In this document: positions 7,726-16,903 of the stretch, piece after piece
Layout of the letters: every line of letters begins with the position of its first letter
Position numbering within the stretch: position 1 is the stretch's first letter
DNA from: Propionispira arboris
Lineage (GTDB): Bacteria; Bacillota; Negativicutes; Selenomonadales; Selenomonadaceae
NCBI RefSeq assembly: GCF_900109225.1
Contig: NZ_FNZK01000011.1
Span: 62,001 to 126,000, forward strand
Direction of reading: 5' to 3'
DNA length: 64,000 nt
Notes under the pieces: model-generated
Database searches by the model: none
Seen by the model: the letters and a program-made list of their open reading frames with translations, nothing else
What the model was told of the DNA's origin: nothing
Translations under genes and position numbers: made by a program

Positions 7726-9489
7726 GTGAAAGATAAAAAGAAAATTATTGTTGTAGGTGGCGGTTTATCCGGTTTAATGGCTGCCCTGAAAATATGTGAA
7801 GCTGGTGGCGATGTAGATTTATTCTCATATTGTCCAGTAAAACGTTCGCATTCACTATGTGCCCAGGGTGGGATTAATGCCTGCATGAATACAAAAGGTG
7901 AAGGCGACAGTATATGGGAACATTTTGATGATACCGTATATGGTGGTGACTTCCTGGCTGATCAGACGGCTGTTAAAGGCATGACAGATGCAGCACCTAA
8001 GCTTATTAAGATGTTTGACCGTATGGGTGTACCGTTTACACGTACAGCAGAAGGTGTTTTGGATCTTCGTAACTTCGGTGGACAAAAGAATAAACGTACA
8101 TGTTTCGCTGGTTCTACAACAGGCCAGCAGCTTCTTTACGCCTTGGATGAACAGGTTCGTAAATGGGAAGTTAAAGGTAATGTTAAAAAATATGAATTCT
8201 GGGAATTCATTAAAGTTATAAAAAATAAAGAAGGCGTTTGCCGTGGTATCGTAGCTCAGAATATGAACTCGATGGAAATCCAGGCATTTCGCGGTGATAC
8301 AACGATTCTGGCAACTGGCGGTCCAGGTATGGTATTTGGCAGATGTACAGCATCAACAATTTGTAACGGTTCAGCAGTATCGGCTGTGTATCAGCAGGGT
8401 GCGCATCTTGCGAATACTGAATTTATTCAAATTCATCCAACAGCTATTCCGGGTACAGACAAAAATCGTCTGATGTCGGAAGCTTGTCGTGGTGAAGGCG
8501 GCCGTGTATGGACTTATAAAGATGGTAAGCCTTGGTATTTCCTTGAAGAAATGTATCCTGCATATGGTAATCTGGTGCCACGTGACGTTGCGTCTCGTGC
8601 CATTTATGATGTCTGCGTGAATCAAGGCCTTGGTATCAATGGTGAAAACAGAGTTTATCTTGATCTTTCCCATATTGATGCAGATTATCTTGAACGCAAA
8701 CTTGGCGGGATTTTGGAAATGTATTCGGAATTTGTTGGTGATGATCCACGTAAAGTTCCAATGCAGATTTATCCATCTGTCCATTATTCAATGGGTGGTA
8801 TCTGGGTAGATCCAAAACATAACACAAACGTACCAGGGCTTATGGCTTCGGGCGAATGTGACTATCAGTACCATGGTGCAAACCGTTTAGGTGCTAATTC
8901 TCTGCTTTCGGCAGCTTATTCAGGAACAGTTTCTGGTCCGGAAGCTATGCGCTGGGCATATGAAGGCGAAAGAGGTTCTGACCTTACAGATGAAGATCTC
9001 GCAAAGGCACAACAAGAATGTGTTGATGAATTCGAAGCGATTCTTAAGATGGATGGTACAGAAAACGCTCATGAACTTCATCATGAACTGGGCGATCTTA
9101 TGAATAAATACGTTACAATTGTACGTGTCAATAAAGAACTTGACTATTGTTTCGATGAAGTAAAGAAAATACTTGCACGTTGGGACAATATTGGTGTAAC
9201 GGATACAAGCAGATGGGCAAATCAGGAAGCAATGTTTATAAGACAGCTTCGTAATATGATCATTTATGCACTTGTTGTAACAAAATCTGCACGTATGCGC
9301 GATGAAAGTCGTGGTGCTCATTATAAAGCAGAATTCCCACAACGTGATGATGAACGTTTCATGAAAACTACGATTGCTGACTTTGACTTAGGAACGAGTG
9401 AACCAAAAATTAGCTATATTGAGTTTGATCATTCACTGATTAAACCGCGTCCTCGTAACTACGCTGTTGCTAAGAAGGAGGATAAATAA
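7726..9489 (+). CDS. sdhA: succinate dehydrogenase/fumarate reductase flavoprotein subunit
   Basis: 587 residues, full length. The FAD dinucleotide-binding motif IIVVGGGLSGLMAAL is at the N-terminus, and the covalent FAD histidine lies in SHSLCAQGGINA (H42). Substrate-site elements include IQIHPTAIPG, SEACRGEGGRVW with the catalytic arginine region, MGGIWVD and GANRLGANSLLSA. The start is GTG at 7726 after AAGGAGAGG. It oxidises succinate or reduces fumarate and passes electrons through SdhB. It lies 39 bases after sdhC and 2 bases before sdhB. Confidence 0.95.
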   Translation: MKDKKKIIVVGGGLSGLMAALKICEAGGDVDLFSYCPVKRSHSLCAQGGINACMNTKGEGDSIWEHFDDTVYGGDFLADQTAVKGMTDAAPKLIKMFDRMGVPFTRTAEGVLDLRNFGGQKNKRTCFAGSTTGQQLLYALDEQVRKWEVKGNVKKYEFWEFIKVIKNKEGVCRGIVAQNMNSMEIQAFRGDTTILATGGPGMVFGRCTASTICNGSAVSAVYQQGAHLANTEFIQIHPTAIPGTDKNRLMSEACRGEGGRVWTYKDGKPWYFLEEMYPAYGNLVPRDVASRAIYDVCVNQGLGINGENRVYLDLSHIDADYLERKLGGILEMYSEFVGDDPRKVPMQIYPSVHYSMGGIWVDPKHNTNVPGLMASGECDYQYHGANRLGANSLLSAAYSGTVSGPEAMRWAYEGERGSDLTDEDLAKAQQECVDEFEAILKMDGTENAHELHHELGDLMNKYVTIVRVNKELDYCFDEVKKILARWDNIGVTDTSRWANQEAMFIRQLRNMIIYALVVTKSARMRDESRGAHYKAEFPQRDDERFMKTTIADFDLGTSEPKISYIEFDHSLIKPRPRNYAVAKKEDK

Positions 9490-9491
9490 GA

Positions 9492-10244
9492 ATGGCAGAT
9501 AAAAAAACAGTTCATTTTATTATTGAAAGACAAGATTCACCTACAAGTGCTCCTTATACAGAAGAATTTGAAGTTCCTTATCGTCCAGCATTAAATGTTG
9601 TTGCTTCTTTAATGGAAATTCAGAAAAATCCTGTAACAAAAGACGGTAAAAAAACTCGTCCAATTGTTTGGGAATGTAATTGTTTGGAAAAAGTATGCGG
9701 TGCTTGCATGATGGTTATCAATGGCAAAGCTCAACAGGCTTGTGCAGCGCTTATTGATCATTTGGAACAACCGATTCGTTTGTCTCCAGCTCGTACTTTC
9801 CCTGTTATTCGCGATCTTCTTATTGATCGTTCTGTAATGTTTGAAAGTCTCAAACGCATTCAGGGCTGGGTTAATGTTGATGGTTCATGGGAAGTTAAAG
9901 ATGCTCCAATTCAGAACCCAAAAACAGCTGCTACAGCTTATGAAATTTCTCATTGCATGACTTGCGGTTGCTGCATGGAAGCATGTCCTAATGTTGGAAC
10001 ACAATCTGACTTTATTGGACCTGCGCCTACAGTTCAAGCTCATTTATTCAATTTACATCCAATTGGTAAATTTAATAAAGAAGAACGTTTGGACGCATTG
10101 ATGGAAAAAGGCGGTATCACGAGTTGTGGTAATAGCCAAAACTGCGTTGAAGTATGTCCTAAAAATATTAAATTGACAACTTATTTAGCACAACTCAATC
10201 GAGATGTGAATAAACAAGCGATCAAAAATATCTTTAATAAATAA
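9492..10244 (+). CDS. sdhB: succinate dehydrogenase/fumarate reductase iron-sulfur subunit
   Basis: 250 residues. The N-terminal [2Fe-2S] ligands are in CNCLEKVCGACMMVINGKA. The C-terminal cluster ligands are in CMTCGCCMEACPN and in CGNSQNCVEVCPKN, which together serve the [3Fe-4S]/[4Fe-4S] clusters. It carries electrons between SdhA flavin and SdhC hemes. Last gene of the operon, closed by a terminator. Confidence 0.95.
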   Translation: MADKKTVHFIIERQDSPTSAPYTEEFEVPYRPALNVVASLMEIQKNPVTKDGKKTRPIVWECNCLEKVCGACMMVINGKAQQACAALIDHLEQPIRLSPARTFPVIRDLLIDRSVMFESLKRIQGWVNVDGSWEVKDAPIQNPKTAATAYEISHCMTCGCCMEACPNVGTQSDFIGPAPTVQAHLFNLHPIGKFNKEERLDALMEKGGITSCGNSQNCVEVCPKNIKLTTYLAQLNRDVNKQAIKNIFNK

Positions 10245-10256
10245 GATTTTCATAAA

Positions 10257-10287
10257 AATGCCGATCTCAATGAGGTCGGCATTTTTT
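10257..10287 (+). terminator. terminator of the fumarase/sdh operon
   Basis: AATGCCGATCTCA pairs with TGAGGTCGGCATT (one wobble pair) and runs into TTTTTT. Strong and well placed, 12 bases after the sdhB stop. Confidence 0.9.
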
Positions 10288-10364
10288 CTTTTCAAAAAAG
10301 CAAGTTTACAGACTCATTTTATGGTAAAATTTTAAATAGAAAAACAACAATGGAGGTGCATCGA

Positions 10365-12200
10365 GTGCATTGGAAATCTATCGCTGGCGGTTTATTCGTT
10401 CTTTGTATTTTCTTTATGACAGGAGATGTAAAAGCCATGGACACAACATTTAGTTTGCAGCCATCACCACAGTCTTTTATAATACAAGACGGAACGTTGA
10501 CCTTAGGTAAAGCGGTCCAGCTTGTATTTGGAAAATCAGTGGATGATGATACGAAAAATCGTTTTATCGGAATTCTAGAGGAAAATGGTATGAAAGGCTG
10601 CAAACAGGCAGACATTGAATATCCTACGATTTATTTGGGTACCCGATTTGATTTATTGCCAGAAAATATTTCGCATCAGCAGATGGGGGAATATTTCCCG
10701 GAACAGGGTTATAAAATCTTGATCAATGATAAGCTAAAACAGGTTTCTTTAGTTGGAAACGATCAAGATGGTCTTTTTTATGCAATGCAGACATTTTCAC
10801 AGCTTTTGACAAAGTCTTCGGGAAAGGTGCCAAACGGAGAGATTTGCGATTATCCAATCATCAAGAAACGTGGTGTTATTGAAGGGTTTTATGGGAAGCC
10901 GTGGACACAAAAAGACAGGTTGGATCAGTTCCGTTTTTATGGAGAACAGAAAATAAATACTTATATTTATGCTCCAAAGGATGATCCATATCATCGCGAA
11001 AAATGGCGTGAGCCATATCCGAAAGTTGAAATGCAACAACTCCAAGAACTTATTACAGCTGCTGAAAAAAATCATGTTGATTTTATTTTTGCTTTATCAC
11101 CGGGTTTAAATATGGTTTTTGATGGCAAAGCGGGAGAACAGGACTTGCAGTTATTGCTGAATAAATTTGAATTACTTTATAATATGGGAGTGCATAGTTT
11201 TGCGGTTTATTTTGATGATATTAAAAATAAAGATGGTGCAAAGCAAGCCTATGTATTGAATGAAGTGAATAAACGTTTTGTGAAAAAACATGAAAATATA
11301 AATCCGCTGCTCACGGTGCCAACTGAATACTACACAGCGGATATGATACAAAATAATCACGTGAAGTCCTATACAGCGGATTTTTCTAAGAACCTATCGA
11401 AAGATATTGTTGTGATGTATACAGGCGAAGGCGTTGTCTGTGAAGGCATATCAAGCGAGGCCTTGCAGAAGGTGGAAGATATCTATAAACGTAAGGTAGC
11501 TGTTTGGTGGAATTATCCAGTTTCAGATTATCTAAAAAGTAAACTGGCCTTGGGGCCGATTACGGGGATTGATGATAAGGCTGGAGCAAACTTACAGATG
11601 TTTATTATGAATCCCATGGAATATGCTAACTTATCGAAAATCACCCTGGCAACGGGAGCTGACTATGCATGGAACCCAAAGCAATATGACTATAATAAAG
11701 CATGGCAGCAGGCGATTGCAGCGCAATATGGTAAACAGGCAGAGGCAATGGAAATCTTTGCTTACCATTCGAGGCGCATGGAAAATAGCTGGGCTCATGT
11801 GGGCTTGGCGGATGCACCCTCTGTAAGAAAACACATGGATACATTGTTTCAAAAATTACAAACGGGACAAGACTGCTCCTTTGATATCAATCTATTGCAA
11901 CAAGATTTTTTTGACATGAAAACTGCCTCGGAAAACTTACAGACCCAATTGCCAAAGCAAGATAAAGAGGAATGCCTTCCGCAATTAAAGTTGTTTGAAC
12001 AGCTTGCTGAGGCAGATTTGACTGCTTTACAGATGCTGGAAGCGAATTGCAATGAACAAAAATTCTTATACCAAAAGTATCGAGCGGATTTACTCACTAA
12101 AAAGAAAAATTTACCACCAGAAACTGTGGTACAAATTTCTGAAAAAGTGGCAAGATCTTTTATTGATGAAGCGTTAGCTTATAAACCGATAACTAAATAA
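10365..12200 (+). CDS. secreted GH84 beta-N-acetylglucosaminidase
   Basis: 611 residues. The GH84 signature is clear: GVIEGFYGKPWTQKDRLDQF near residue 169 and the catalytic aspartate pair in VYFDDIKNKDG near 283. The 150 residues before it resemble the small alpha/beta N-domain of hexosaminidases. The start is GTG 10365; the in-frame ATG at 10350 is part of the Shine-Dalgarno GGAGGTG. The protein then begins MHWKSIAGG with a hydrophobic segment and VKA as a plausible signal peptidase site. Acts outside the cytoplasm on terminal beta-GlcNAc of glycans or peptidoglycan fragments. Confidence 0.9.
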   Translation: MHWKSIAGGLFVLCIFFMTGDVKAMDTTFSLQPSPQSFIIQDGTLTLGKAVQLVFGKSVDDDTKNRFIGILEENGMKGCKQADIEYPTIYLGTRFDLLPENISHQQMGEYFPEQGYKILINDKLKQVSLVGNDQDGLFYAMQTFSQLLTKSSGKVPNGEICDYPIIKKRGVIEGFYGKPWTQKDRLDQFRFYGEQKINTYIYAPKDDPYHREKWREPYPKVEMQQLQELITAAEKNHVDFIFALSPGLNMVFDGKAGEQDLQLLLNKFELLYNMGVHSFAVYFDDIKNKDGAKQAYVLNEVNKRFVKKHENINPLLTVPTEYYTADMIQNNHVKSYTADFSKNLSKDIVVMYTGEGVVCEGISSEALQKVEDIYKRKVAVWWNYPVSDYLKSKLALGPITGIDDKAGANLQMFIMNPMEYANLSKITLATGADYAWNPKQYDYNKAWQQAIAAQYGKQAEAMEIFAYHSRRMENSWAHVGLADAPSVRKHMDTLFQKLQTGQDCSFDINLLQQDFFDMKTASENLQTQLPKQDKEECLPQLKLFEQLAEADLTALQMLEANCNEQKFLYQKYRADLLTKKKNLPPETVVQISEKVARSFIDEALAYKPITK

Positions 12201-12244
12201 AAGCATAACGTAATAAAACGTGTAGGTGCAAAAAAGGAGAATAT

Positions 12245-12736
12245 ATGGATACTTTAAGAGGTCCGGCAGCAATCTATAAACATGAGCATGCGGCTGTGCG
12301 TAATGTAAATGAAGAATTTCAAAAAAAAGGTACCAGAGGGCAGCGTGTAGCTGATAAAGTGGCGCAAATTGTTGGAAGCTGGCCGTTTATTATTTTTCAA
12401 AGTGCGATTATACTTATTTGGATGGGGGCTAATGTTTATTTAGTTTATATGGCAGGCACCAATTCTGATTTTTTTGTATCGTGGGATCCCTATCCATTTA
12501 TTTTGCTTAATTTAGCATTGAGTTTTCAAGCGGCTTATACGGGTCCTGTTGTGATGATGAGCCAAAATCGGCAAAATGAAAAAGATCGCTTGATGGCGGA
12601 ACAAGATTATGAAATTAATAAAAAAGCAGAAGTAGAAATTAAAATAATTATGGATCATCTGGTTTATCAAGATGCAAAAATAAATTCTTTATTAGATGAA
12701 ATCAAAACATTAAAGATTGTAAATGATAAAAACTGA
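12245..12736 (+). CDS. DUF1003 family membrane protein
   Basis: 163 residues. Two membrane helices (about 38-60 and 80-100) carry the family features GSWPFIIFQ and ALSFQAAYTGPVVMMSQNRQ, followed by a charged helical tail of about 60 residues. DUF1003 proteins are common in bacteria and have no settled function. ATG follows AAAGGAGA. It lies 11 bases before the cation efflux gene, so the two may be one transcript. Confidence 0.85.
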   Translation: MDTLRGPAAIYKHEHAAVRNVNEEFQKKGTRGQRVADKVAQIVGSWPFIIFQSAIILIWMGANVYLVYMAGTNSDFFVSWDPYPFILLNLALSFQAAYTGPVVMMSQNRQNEKDRLMAEQDYEINKKAEVEIKIIMDHLVYQDAKINSLLDEIKTLKIVNDKN

Positions 12737-12747
12737 AGGAGTTATAT

Positions 12748-13914
12748 ATGACAACGGCATTAATTAAAAAATTTGTTCCGCATTATGAACAGATTCATGA
12801 TTCAAAAGTTCGGGCAAGTTATGGGATATTGGCAGGCAGCGTGGGAATAATAGCCAATATCCTCCTATTTGTATTCAAATTGACAGCAGGGCTATTGAGT
12901 GGCGCGGTATCTATTGTCGCAGATGCATTTAACAATTTGTCGGATGCAGGTTCATCGGTTGTGACGCTTTTGGGTTTTAAAATGGCCGAAAAACCGCCTG
13001 ATTTTGAACATCCTTTTGGGCACGGACGCATCGAATATTTAGCTGGTTTATTTATTTCCATTGCAATTATATTGGTGGGCGTAGAGCTGTTTCGTACATC
13101 GCTGCAAAAGATTTTTTCGCCGGAAGAAATTACCGTGGACTTTATTTCTGGTGGAATTTTGCTTGCGTCAATTGTAGTGAAATTTTGGATGGCTGCTTTT
13201 AATAAAAATTTGGGGAAACGAATTAAATCAGCCGCAATGGAAGCTACATCCGTTGATAGTTTGAGTGATTGTGTTGCGACAACTGTCGTTTTAATAGCAA
13301 TGGGGGTTTACTATTTTACTGGTATCAATGTAGATGGATTTGCTGGAATTGGTGTAGCACTTTTTGTTTTTTATTCGGGTATTATGACAGCGAAAGATAC
13401 GTTGCAGCCTTTATTGGGGCAGGCGCCGGATGCCGATTTTGTTGAAGCCATTGAACAGATTGTCAATGCGAATCCTATCGTTGTGGGTCTGCATGATTTA
13501 ATTGTTCATGATTATGGACCTGGACGCCGCTTTGTTTCATTACATGTTGAGGTGCCAGCTTCTATGGATATGATGGAAGCGCATGAACTGATTGATGGTA
13601 TCGAATATAAATTGCGTAGAAGCTGCGGCTGTGAAGTGACGATTCATATGGATCCGATTATTATTGATAATCCAAAACTAGTCCTTATGCGAGAATCGGT
13701 AGCACAGGTAATTGCAAAAATTGATGAAAGTATCCATATGCATGATTTCAGAGTCACAAAAAGCTGTAATGGATTTAATTTGATTTTTGATGTCGTAGTT
13801 GTATTTGGTTTTAAATATTCAGATGCTGATTTGAAAAAAAAAATTCAAGCAGATATTTTGGTATTGAATAAAACTTATAATGCAGTTGTCAAAATCAGTC
13901 ATTCTTATATGTGA
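12748..13914 (+). CDS. cation diffusion facilitator family transporter
   Basis: 388 residues of the CDF family, which exports Zn2+, Fe2+, Mn2+ or similar ions by proton antiport. Six N-terminal helices with metal-site segments DAFNNLSDAG (about residue 53) and SVDSLSDCVAT (about residue 168), the HPFGHGRIEYL loop, then a cytosolic C-terminal domain including VHDYGPGRRFVSLHVEV. The C-terminus is longer than in short CDF proteins, with a second ferredoxin-like half after residue 300. The metal cannot be decided. Confidence 0.9.
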   Translation: MTTALIKKFVPHYEQIHDSKVRASYGILAGSVGIIANILLFVFKLTAGLLSGAVSIVADAFNNLSDAGSSVVTLLGFKMAEKPPDFEHPFGHGRIEYLAGLFISIAIILVGVELFRTSLQKIFSPEEITVDFISGGILLASIVVKFWMAAFNKNLGKRIKSAAMEATSVDSLSDCVATTVVLIAMGVYYFTGINVDGFAGIGVALFVFYSGIMTAKDTLQPLLGQAPDADFVEAIEQIVNANPIVVGLHDLIVHDYGPGRRFVSLHVEVPASMDMMEAHELIDGIEYKLRRSCGCEVTIHMDPIIIDNPKLVLMRESVAQVIAKIDESIHMHDFRVTKSCNGFNLIFDVVVVFGFKYSDADLKKKIQADILVLNKTYNAVVKISHSYM

Positions 13915-13970
13915 TAATCACATAATAAAAGTATGCATGATCGTATACTGCTGACGGAAGGGTGATGATT

Positions 13971-15152
13971 ATGCCTCCTATAAACTGGCCAAGCGATTTA
14001 ACACAACTAGCTGTTGACTTACCAAACTGGCACAAAAATTTATTTTTTCAGCAAACAAAAAAAGAGTTTTTTAGTCGCATTGATGTACTTAAACAAAAAA
14101 GTGCGCGGCTGGACATACACACAATTGTTATAGAAATTGCTAAAATTGTCGCAACAATTGGTGATGCTCATACTGCGGTGGTTTTACCACGCTATAACAG
14201 GCTGCCAATCGAAGTGTATTGCTTTCAGGAAGGTTTGTTTGTTGTAGCGGCAATGCCGACCTGCCAAAACTTGCTGTGGCAAAAATTGATTGCAATCAAT
14301 GGTGAAACAATTTCCTCTATCTGTAAACGACTGGAACAGGTAATTTCGCATGAAAATCAAAGCTTTGTGCTGGCACAGTTGCCAGAATATTTGATTTGTA
14401 CAGATATTTTATTTGGGCTGGGTATCATTGATGATCTGCATCATGTAACCATTCAAGTCGAAACGGATCAGCAAAAAATAATCGATTGCCAGGTACATGC
14501 GATCAAGTATGAAGATTGGCAGGATGTTTTAACAGAGCAGAAGCAGGAAATTGTCGCACTACCTTTGTATCGACAACACCCGGATCAATACTATTGGAGT
14601 CACTTGACCGAAGACAAAGGATTTTTATATGTTAACTACAATAAATGTAAAAACATGACAGAACATACAGTAGAATATTTTTCCAGTAAGCTCATCAAGA
14701 GACTTGAAGATAATCTGACAATTCAGTACCTCGCTATCGATTTGCGGAATAATGGTGGTGGAAACTCGGAACTTTTAAAAGATTTTCTCCATTGGCTGGG
14801 AAAATTTAAGCGGCTTAATCAACAAGGTCATTTATTTGTCATTGTGGGAAGGGATACTTTTTCTTCGGCGCTGCTTAATGTCTATTATCTAAAGTATCAT
14901 TCTGCGGCGATTTTCATCGGTGAAGCCACCGGTGGCAAGCCGAATTGTTATGGGGAAGTCAAATACCTCTCTTTGGCAAGTTCAGGTCTTGCGATACGTT
15001 ACTCGACGCAGTATTATAAACTTATTGAAGATGAGACGCAGCTTTCCTTTGAACCTGATGTAGTAAAAGAAGTGACCTTTCAAGACTATAAGAATCATAT
15101 TGATCCATGTCTTGAATGGATTTATCAGCAGATACAAGTTGGGCCTGTATAA
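13971..15152 (+). CDS. S41-family peptidase-like protein
   Basis: About 394 residues. The C-terminal half has the S41 (C-terminal processing protease/tricorn) core: AIDLRNNGGGNSEL, then VGRDTFSSALL carrying the nucleophile serine, then IGEATGGKPNCYG. No signal peptide or PDZ domain is apparent, so it is likely cytosolic. ATG at 13971 has GGAAGGG eight bases upstream; two in-frame starts (GTG 13962, ATG 13965) are too close to it. Substrate unknown. Confidence 0.8.
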   Translation: MPPINWPSDLTQLAVDLPNWHKNLFFQQTKKEFFSRIDVLKQKSARLDIHTIVIEIAKIVATIGDAHTAVVLPRYNRLPIEVYCFQEGLFVVAAMPTCQNLLWQKLIAINGETISSICKRLEQVISHENQSFVLAQLPEYLICTDILFGLGIIDDLHHVTIQVETDQQKIIDCQVHAIKYEDWQDVLTEQKQEIVALPLYRQHPDQYYWSHLTEDKGFLYVNYNKCKNMTEHTVEYFSSKLIKRLEDNLTIQYLAIDLRNNGGGNSELLKDFLHWLGKFKRLNQQGHLFVIVGRDTFSSALLNVYYLKYHSAAIFIGEATGGKPNCYGEVKYLSLASSGLAIRYSTQYYKLIEDETQLSFEPDVVKEVTFQDYKNHIDPCLEWIYQQIQVGPV

Positions 15153-15160
15153 AATATAAT

Positions 15161-15215
15161 AAAAAAAGAATGACAATCAAAGTCGGTCTATACGATTTTG
15201 ATTGTCATTCTTTTT
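15161..15215 (+). terminator. strong bidirectional-type terminator
   Basis: AAAGAATGACAATCAAA and TTTTGATTGTCATTCTTT form a stem of about 17 bp around a 14-base loop, with A-run before and T-run after. It separates the peptidase gene from dapF. Confidence 0.9.
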
Positions 15216-15270
15216 AGCTATATTTACAATATTAATAGCATTATTGTTATTTTTATTGCAAATATAGCTT

Positions 15271-15279
15271 GCTATACTA
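15271..15279 (+). promoter_or_regulatory. extended -10 promoter of dapF
   Basis: TGCTATACT, an extended -10 element, 38 bases before the dapF ATG. No good -35 at normal spacing, as expected for extended -10 promoters. Confidence 0.4.
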
Positions 15280-15316
15280 ATGAGTAAACAAGAACTTATA
15301 GAGAGGGCTGTTACTT

Positions 15317-16150
15317 ATGAATTTTACAAAAATGCATGGACTAGGCAATGATTTTATCATACTAAATCAGCTAGCTGATACACAGCAGGATTATGTCAAG
15401 CTAGCACAGATTTTATGTGATCGGAATACAGGAATTGGTGGAGATGGTATATTGCTCATTTTACCATCAACCATTGCTGATATAAAAATGAGGATTCTTA
15501 ATATCGATGGCAGTGAAGCTGAAATGTGCGGTAATGGTATTCGCTGCTTTGCCAAATATCTTTATGAACATGATATTTTGAAAAAAACGACTTTTTCTGT
15601 GGAAACAAAAGCGGGTATCATAAAGCCAAGCCTGCAAATTGCTGACCAGAGAGTAAAACAAATTACGATAGATATGGGACAGCCGATTTTGGAACGTGAT
15701 CAGATCCCGATGATTGGTCCTAAGGGGCAAGTGATTGATGAAATTTTAGACGTGGCGGGGCAGGAATACAAAATTACCAGTGTTTTGATGGGCGTGCCGC
15801 ACACGATGCTTTTTGTCGAAGATATCACGGCAATTGATCCCAGTGTATTGGGACCGAAACTTGAAAAACATCATAAATTTCCTCAAAACACCAATGTGAA
15901 CTTTGTTCAAGTCATAGATAAACATACAATAAAAGTAAAAACGTGGGAACGTGGCGCTGGTGCGACACTGGCCTGTGGAACGGGGTGCTGTGCCTCAGTG
16001 GTTGCATCCTATTTGAATGACTTTACAGAAGACACAGTAGATGTTCAGGTTAAGCTTGGGACATTGCATATCGAGTATAGACCCAATGAATCCGTGATGA
16101 TGACAGGATCAGCAATCGAAGTTTTCTCTGGGATATATGATATTAAGTAA
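15317..16150 (+). CDS. dapF: diaminopimelate epimerase
   Basis: 277 residues, normal length. It converts LL- to meso-diaminopimelate for lysine and peptidoglycan. Both catalytic cysteines are seen: C71 in AEMCGNGIRCFAK and the second in TLACGTGCCAS near residue 219. The N-terminal MHGLGNDFI and NTGIGGDGIL blocks are typical. ATG follows AGAGAGGG. Single gene between a terminator and the tRNA pair. Confidence 0.95.
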   Translation: MNFTKMHGLGNDFIILNQLADTQQDYVKLAQILCDRNTGIGGDGILLILPSTIADIKMRILNIDGSEAEMCGNGIRCFAKYLYEHDILKKTTFSVETKAGIIKPSLQIADQRVKQITIDMGQPILERDQIPMIGPKGQVIDEILDVAGQEYKITSVLMGVPHTMLFVEDITAIDPSVLGPKLEKHHKFPQNTNVNFVQVIDKHTIKVKTWERGAGATLACGTGCCASVVASYLNDFTEDTVDVQVKLGTLHIEYRPNESVMMTGSAIEVFSGIYDIK

Positions 16151-16225
16151 AAGTCTAAGCTATTGAATTTTGTGAGTAGTTTTTTGGATACAACATTTTT
16201 ACTGCAAGGAGAAAATAAAAAAATG

Positions 16226-16254
16226 TTGACAAACGTCCTGCAAATCTATATAAT
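16226..16254 (+). promoter_or_regulatory. consensus sigma-A promoter of the tRNA genes
   Basis: TTGACA (16226-16231), exactly 17 bases, TATAAT (16249-16254). A perfect consensus 16 bases before tRNA-Pro, as expected for stable RNA genes. Confidence 0.9.
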
Positions 16255-16269
16255 AATCTTTGTGGTTGA

Positions 16270-16346
16270 CGGGGCATGGCTCAGTTTGGTAGAGCACCTG
16301 GCTTGGGACCAGGGGGCCGCAGGTTCGAATCCTGCTGCTCCGACCA
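16270..16346 (+). tRNA. tRNA-Pro (anticodon TGG)
   Basis: 77 bases including encoded CCA. Acceptor CGGGGCA/TGCTCCG (one G-T pair), D stem GCTC/GAGC, anticodon stem CCTGG/CCAGG with loop CTTGGGA giving TGG, T arm GCAGG TTCGAAT CCTGC. Confidence 0.95.
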
Positions 16347-16352
16347 TAAATC

Positions 16353-16489
<137 letters not shown>

Positions 16490-16533
16490 GGGCACAATAA
16501 CATGATTGAATATGTTATTGTGCCCATTTTTTA
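16490..16533 (+). terminator. terminator, copy 1 of a duplicated hairpin
   Basis: GGGCACAATAACAT pairs perfectly (14 bp) with ATGTTATTGTGCCC around the 8-base loop GATTGAAT, followed by ATTTTTTATT. It ends tRNA transcription. A second copy with compensated changes is at 18907-18949. Confidence 0.9.
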
Positions 16534-16699
16534 TTGTAATGCAAAGCGTTTAATGATAGGAGGTTTGAAAGGATCAAGTGGTTACTACAAAGTTAAAGTG
16601 GTAATGAACATTGACTTGAGTATAGAGTATATGGTGGGTGATCTTAGGTGAGGAAAAATTAATATTTTTATAAAAATATTAATAAAATTTAATTATGAC
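16534..16699 (+). other. non-coding stretch upstream of the RT module
   Basis: No convincing gene. It contains AGGAGGT directly abutting a TTG-started 28-codon frame (16565), too close to serve as its ribosome binding site, and a perfect 24-base AT palindrome at 16659-16682 (TTAATATTTTTA and its complement). Confidence 0.4.
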
Positions 16700-16729
16700 T
16701 TGTTATTATTATGCTTAATGTTATATTAT
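16700..16729 (+). promoter_or_regulatory. promoter of the RT-module RNA
   Basis: TTGTTA (16700-16705) and TATTAT (16724-16729), 18-base spacer; TATATT at 16722 is the alternative with 16. The predicted start at about 16736 coincides with the first base of the 11-base inverted repeat that bounds the candidate RNA. Confidence 0.5.
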
Positions 16730-16735
16730 GATATA

Positions 16736-16880
16736 TAAGGGCCTTTATTTCGATAAGAAATGACTATTAGCTTATTGTACTAATAGTGAACTTTTCCTTC
16801 TAATCAACAAGTTATTTATACTTTGCATGCTAATATAGGTGTAGATTCAATAGAATATAAAACATATACAAAGGCCCTTA
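16736..16880 (+). ncRNA. candidate structured RNA of the SLATT-reverse transcriptase module
   Basis: Bounded by TAAGGGCCTTT (16736-16746) and its exact reverse complement AAAGGCCCTTA (16870-16880), 11 of 11 bases. Inside, directly after the left arm, come two hairpins: ATTTC/GAAAT with loop GATAA (16747-16761) and ACTATTAG/CTAATAGT with a 9-base loop (16763-16787). The remaining 80 bases are AT-rich and weakly folded. The layout (promoter, terminal repeat pair, hairpins, then effector and RT genes) resembles template RNAs of retrons and other defence RTs. Whether this RNA is made, and whether it is copied, is inference. Confidence 0.45.
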
Positions 16881-16903
16881 ATCTTTTAGAGGAGTTTGAT
16901 TTA

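Noticed and set aside
8371-9342. Minus-strand frames opposite sdhA
   Set aside because: Shadows of a conserved full-length gene; no start signals.
16565-16651. 28-codon TTG frame after AGGAGGT upstream of the RT module
   Set aside because: The Shine-Dalgarno abuts the start codon with no spacer, and no homology is evident; possibly a gene remnant.
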